Source: Ignavibacterium sp. (GTDB taxonomy: Bacteria; Bacteroidota; Ignavibacteria; Ignavibacteriales; Ignavibacteriaceae). From it: DNA of 64,000 nucleotides. The stretch lies in contig JANWVQ010000091.1 of NCBI GenBank assembly GCA_025056745.1, positions 1 through 64,000 of the forward strand. Reading direction: 5' to 3'. Position numbers and translations under genes: made by a program. The notes under the pieces were generated by a model that made no database searches, was not told the origin of the DNA, and saw nothing but the letters and a program-made list of their open reading frames with translations. Position 1 is the stretch's first letter. Each line of letters begins with the position of its first letter. Positions 60,082-64,000 of this stretch are shown here, in pieces.

Positions 60082-63000
60082 ATGTCAGACTTTATTCACT
60101 TACATAATCATACGCACTATAGTCTTCAAGATGGCGCTTGCACTGTATCCGATTTGATTGGTGCAGCTAAAAAATTCAATATGAAATCTGTTGCAATAAC
60201 AGACCACGGAGTCCTTTCTGGAGCAATTGAATTTTATAAAGAAGCCAAGAAAGAAGGAATTAAGCCAATCATTGGAATGGAAGCATACATTGTTAAAGAA
60301 GGCAGCAGATTAGATAAAGGCAAAAACCAAGAAACTGATGGAAAGAAAAAATCTAAACCTTATCATCATTTGCTTCTATTGGCAAAAAATGAAACTGGAT
60401 ATCGAAACTTAGTAAAGCTTTCAACGATTGGTTTTCTTGAAGGTTATTACTACAGGCCTAGAATAGATCTTGAAGTCCTAAAGAAATATAAAGATGGATT
60501 AATTTGTACTTCTGCTTGCCCTGCAGGAGTAGTTTCGTCTCATATTGTCAATGGTGATATTGAAAAAGCAAGACAAGCAGCAATAACATACAAGGAAATT
60601 TTCGGGGATGATTTTTACTTAGAGATTCAAGATCATAATCTTGAAATTGAAAAGCCAATCTTAGAATATGTGCCGCGACTGTCAAAAGATCTTGGAATAA
60701 AATTAGTTGCAACAAATGATTGTCATTACATTGAAAAAGAACATTCAATTGCACACAATATTTTGCTTTTACTATCAGATAAAAATGGCAGTGATTATAA
60801 ACAGCTAAAGTATGGAACAGATGAGATTTACTTTAAATCACCGGAGGAAATGAAAAATATTTTCAGAAAATATAAGGATGCAATCGAAAACACTCTTGAA
60901 ATTGATTCGAAGATAAATTTAGAATTAAATCTCGAAAAACATCATTTCCCGAAATTCACAATTCCCCAAGACTCCAATATAAATGACTTAGATGAATACC
61001 TAACAGAGCTTGCACTAAATGGACTTAAAAACAAGTTTAAAGAAATAACACCTGAAATAAAACAACGATTCGACTATGAACTTGATACAATAAAGAAGAT
61101 GGGATTTTCAGGTTATTTTCTAATAGTTCAAGATTTTATTAACGCTGCTAAAAAAAGAAATATTCCTGTTGGTCCTGGTAGAGGTAGTGCTGCTGGAAGC
61201 TTGATTGCTTATTGTTTAGGAATTACAAATATCAATCCCATAGAATATAACCTTCTTTTTGAACGATTCTTAAATCCTTCAAGAAAATCATTACCAGATA
61301 TTGATGTTGATTTTGCTGATGATAAACGTAATGAAGTTATTGAATATGTGAAAAATAAATATGGCAGTAATTGTGTTAGTCAAATTGTTACATTTAATAC
61401 TTTGTCATCTAAAGCTGTTATAAGAGATGTTGCAAGAGTATTGAATATTCCTATTCCTGTAGTAAATAAAATCACAAAGTTTATTCCAACAAAGTTTGGT
61501 AAAAATTATTCTATCGAGCAATCTCTTGCAGAAGTGCCTGAATTGAAATGGGTTAAAGATTCAAAAGACCCTGAAATAAAAGATTTGATTAAGTATGCTA
61601 AAGTTTTAGAAGGAATGGTTAGAAACGTCTCTAAACACGCTGCAGGAATTGTCATCACTCCGGATGATGTAAGCAATTATATTCCGCTTACAAAAACAGC
61701 TTCTCAAGATGAAATAGTTACTCAGTTTAATATGAAAGATCTTGAGAGTGCTGGTTTATTAAAAATCGATTTACTTGCTCTGAGAACGTTGACTATAATT
61801 AGAGATACCATTGAAATGGTCAAAAGAAATCACAACATTGAAATTGATATAAATAAAATTCCTTTCAATGATGAAAAGGCATTCAATATTTTCAGAAAAG
61901 GACAAACAACAGGAATATTTCAGTTTGAATCAGCTCCAATGCGTGAATATCTAAAAAGATTAAAACCTTCATCGATTAGAGATCTTGCTGCGATGAACGC
62001 TTTATATAGACCAGGTCCAATGGATTTTATTGATGATTTTATTAAAAGAAAATTCAACGAAGCACCTATTGAATATTTACATCCTGTTTTAGAACCAATA
62101 TTGAAAGAAACTTATGGAATAATAGTCTATCAAGAACAAGTAATTGAAATAGCAAATAAAGTAGCTGGAATGTCATTAGCAGAAGCTGATAACTTAAGAA
62201 GAGCAATGGGTAAAAAAGATTTAATTGCGATGGAAAAGCTGAAATCAAAGTTTATTGAAGGAGCATTAAAAAATAACATTGACAATCAAATAGCAGAAAA
62301 AATTTACGAGAACATTTACAAATTTGCTAACTATGGCTTCAATAAAAGTCACGCAATTGCTTATAGTATTGTTGCATATCAAACAGCATACTTGAAAGCT
62401 CATTTCACTGCAGAATTCTTAGCCTCAAATCTTAAAAATGAGTATGACGATACTAAAAAAATAACAAAGTTTTTAGAAGACTGCCGAAAACTGAAAATAA
62501 AAGTTTTACCACCAGATGTAAATAGACCTTCCATTTACTTTGAGGTGATAAATGGTGAAATAATCTTTGGCTTAGCAGCAATTAAGAATGTAGGTGTTTC
62601 TGCAGTTGAAGCAATAATTAGTGCGAAACAAGGAATAAAACGGGACTTTAAGAGCATCTTTGATTTTTGTATAAACGTTGATTTAAGACAAGTAAACAAA
62701 AGAGCAATTGAGTCTTTGATTTTAGCAGGTGCTTTCGATTCATTGCACAATAACAGAGCTCAACTTTATAAATATTTAGATAAGATTCTTGAATTTGCCC
62801 ACAAAGTTCAAAACTCAAAAAAATCTCAAACTAATAGCCTCTTTGGTGATTCAGATGAGTTGATAATCGAAGAACCAGAACTTCCTGAGGTGGAAAATTG
62901 GAGTAAAGATTATCAATTATCTCAAGAAAGAACAGTAGTTGGATTTTATATCTCAGACCATCCTTTAAGAAGATATGAAAAAGAAAGTGAGACATTTGCA

Positions 63001-63570
63001 ACAATCCGATTAGGCTCATTAGACGATATTGAAAAAGAAGAGCAAAAAACAATTGTAGCTTGTGGAGTTATAACCTCACTAAAGACAAAAATTGACAAGT
63101 CAAATAAAAAGATGGCTTTCTTTAATTTGGATGATCTGACAGGTTCTTCAGAATGCATTGCCTTTTCAAAAGTATATGAAGAATATGAAAACTATATTCA
63201 AGAAGATAAAATCGTAATTGCAATTGGAAATTTTGAAAGCAGCGGAGACTCAATAAAAATTCACGTCGAAAAAGTTATTCCTATTGAAAAAGCTAATACA
63301 GATTTACTTGAGAGTATTAGAATAAATATAAATAAAACCTCTGTTGATGAACAAAAACTTTTAAGTTTGCAAAAAGTATTAAACACATCTAATGGTAATG
63401 TGCCTGTATTTTTAAATCTCTATGAAGATCAAAATAATGGTAATAAAGGGAAGTTATTCTTTTTAGAAAAATTTAAAGTGAAAATCAATAAACAATTAAT
63501 CGATTCAATTGAAGAATTGTTTGGTGAAGATTCATTAGTACTGAAACCCAAACTTCTAAATCTTGTATAG
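60082..63570 (+). CDS. dnaE: DNA polymerase III subunit alpha
   Basis: PHP domain HLHNHTHYSLQDGACTV, GPGRGSAAGSLIAYCLGIT, LPDIDVDFADDKR, YRPGPMDFIDDFI. Confidence 0.97.
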   Translation: MSDFIHLHNHTHYSLQDGACTVSDLIGAAKKFNMKSVAITDHGVLSGAIEFYKEAKKEGIKPIIGMEAYIVKEGSRLDKGKNQETDGKKKSKPYHHLLLLAKNETGYRNLVKLSTIGFLEGYYYRPRIDLEVLKKYKDGLICTSACPAGVVSSHIVNGDIEKARQAAITYKEIFGDDFYLEIQDHNLEIEKPILEYVPRLSKDLGIKLVATNDCHYIEKEHSIAHNILLLLSDKNGSDYKQLKYGTDEIYFKSPEEMKNIFRKYKDAIENTLEIDSKINLELNLEKHHFPKFTIPQDSNINDLDEYLTELALNGLKNKFKEITPEIKQRFDYELDTIKKMGFSGYFLIVQDFINAAKKRNIPVGPGRGSAAGSLIAYCLGITNINPIEYNLLFERFLNPSRKSLPDIDVDFADDKRNEVIEYVKNKYGSNCVSQIVTFNTLSSKAVIRDVARVLNIPIPVVNKITKFIPTKFGKNYSIEQSLAEVPELKWVKDSKDPEIKDLIKYAKVLEGMVRNVSKHAAGIVITPDDVSNYIPLTKTASQDEIVTQFNMKDLESAGLLKIDLLALRTLTIIRDTIEMVKRNHNIEIDINKIPFNDEKAFNIFRKGQTTGIFQFESAPMREYLKRLKPSSIRDLAAMNALYRPGPMDFIDDFIKRKFNEAPIEYLHPVLEPILKETYGIIVYQEQVIEIANKVAGMSLAEADNLRRAMGKKDLIAMEKLKSKFIEGALKNNIDNQIAEKIYENIYKFANYGFNKSHAIAYSIVAYQTAYLKAHFTAEFLASNLKNEYDDTKKITKFLEDCRKLKIKVLPPDVNRPSIYFEVINGEIIFGLAAIKNVGVSAVEAIISAKQGIKRDFKSIFDFCINVDLRQVNKRAIESLILAGAFDSLHNNRAQLYKYLDKILEFAHKVQNSKKSQTNSLFGDSDELIIEEPELPEVENWSKDYQLSQERTVVGFYISDHPLRRYEKESETFATIRLGSLDDIEKEEQKTIVACGVITSLKTKIDKSNKKMAFFNLDDLTGSSECIAFSKVYEEYENYIQEDKIVIAIGNFESSGDSIKIHVEKVIPIEKANTDLLESIRININKTSVDEQKLLSLQKVLNTSNGNVPVFLNLYEDQNNGNKGKLFFLEKFKVKINKQLIDSIEELFGEDSLVLKPKLLNLV

Positions 63571-63625
63571 ATTTTTTCAATTTAGTATTATTGCCCCACT
63601 TAATACGAAATAGTAGGAATCATAG

Positions 63626-64000
63626 ATGAAAAATTCTGCGAGTGAAAAACAGTGGGCACTTATTTTAGGAGCTTCTTCAGGATTTGGTGAAGCAATATCC
63701 ATTAAGCTTGCTATGGATGGCTATAACATTTTTGGTGTTCATTTGGATAGGCAAGCTACAATGCATAATGTTGAAAGAATAGTTAATGAAATTAAATCAC
63801 AAGGAGTTGAAGCTGTTTTTTTTAATGCTAATGCTGCAGATGATGAAAAAAGACAAGAGATAATTTCATCAATCAGAAATAAACTCTCAGGTAAGCCAGA
63901 AATTAAAGTTATTGTTCATTCCCTTGCATTTGGAACATTAAAGCCTTTTATACCAAAAGAAGGTCAACAAGCAATAACAAAAGCACAAATCGAAATGACC
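63626..64000 (+). CDS. Enoyl-ACP reductase-like SDR, partial (runs off right edge)
   Basis: MKNSASEKQWALILGASSGFGEAISIKLAMDGYNIFGVHLDR...IKVIVHSLAFGTLKPF; open to window end. Confidence 0.8.
   Translation, partial: MKNSASEKQWALILGASSGFGEAISIKLAMDGYNIFGVHLDRQATMHNVERIVNEIKSQGVEAVFFNANAADDEKRQEIISSIRNKLSGKPEIKVIVHSLAFGTLKPFIPKEGQQAITKAQIEMT

Noticed and set aside
62066-63158. Several short minus-strand ORFs
   Set aside because: All are inside dnaE, which is intact with strong motifs throughout.
1-64000. CRISPR arrays, tRNA/rRNA genes, transposases, phage or toxin-antitoxin modules
   Set aside because: Looked for regularly spaced repeats, tRNA-like cloverleaf ends and relevant protein motifs by eye; none could be supported. 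A tRNAscan-SE/Infernal/CRISPR finder run would be needed to exclude them firmly.

Overview
AT-rich, densely coded chromosomal window. The gene repertoire (T9SS type-A sorting domains ending in YPNPFNP...GVYxYxL, Omp28-like proteins, an RF2 frameshift gene, a Ccm operon) suggests an Ignavibacteria/Bacteroidota-Chlorobi type bacterium; this is inferred from protein style only. Most of the window is housekeeping: surE, comF, argS, rsfS, prfB, metG, rpmE type B, serS, two tandem ABC exporters, class I fbp, glyS, sir2, nadK, htpX, bamD, recG, aat, a carbamate kinase/OTC pair and dnaE. Accessory blocks are secreted T9SS cargo proteins, a glycan/EPS glycosyltransferase island (29.5-36.8 kb), a cytochrome c maturation operon (44.8-49.8 kb) and an operon of two ATP-grasp ligases, a GNAT and a KamA radical SAM aminomutase (49.8-53.6 kb). 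The most interesting observations are: (1) the ATP-grasp/ATP-grasp/GNAT/KamA operon, a candidate beta-lysine-containing metabolite pathway whose KamA lacks the zinc-site cysteines of classical lysine 2,3-aminomutase; (2) a Ccm operon whose CcmE has a C-x-x-x-Y motif instead of H-x-x-x-Y and has no CcmG/H/I nearby, plus an unlisted CcmD ORF; (3) the programmed +1 frameshift in prfB; (4) a probable frameshift in the lamin-tail/CARDB repeat protein at the left edge; (5) a LytR_C-domain gene whose only plausible upstream start is a non-canonical ATT behind a strong Shine-Dalgarno. No tRNA, rRNA, CRISPR array, transposase or phage genes were recognised.
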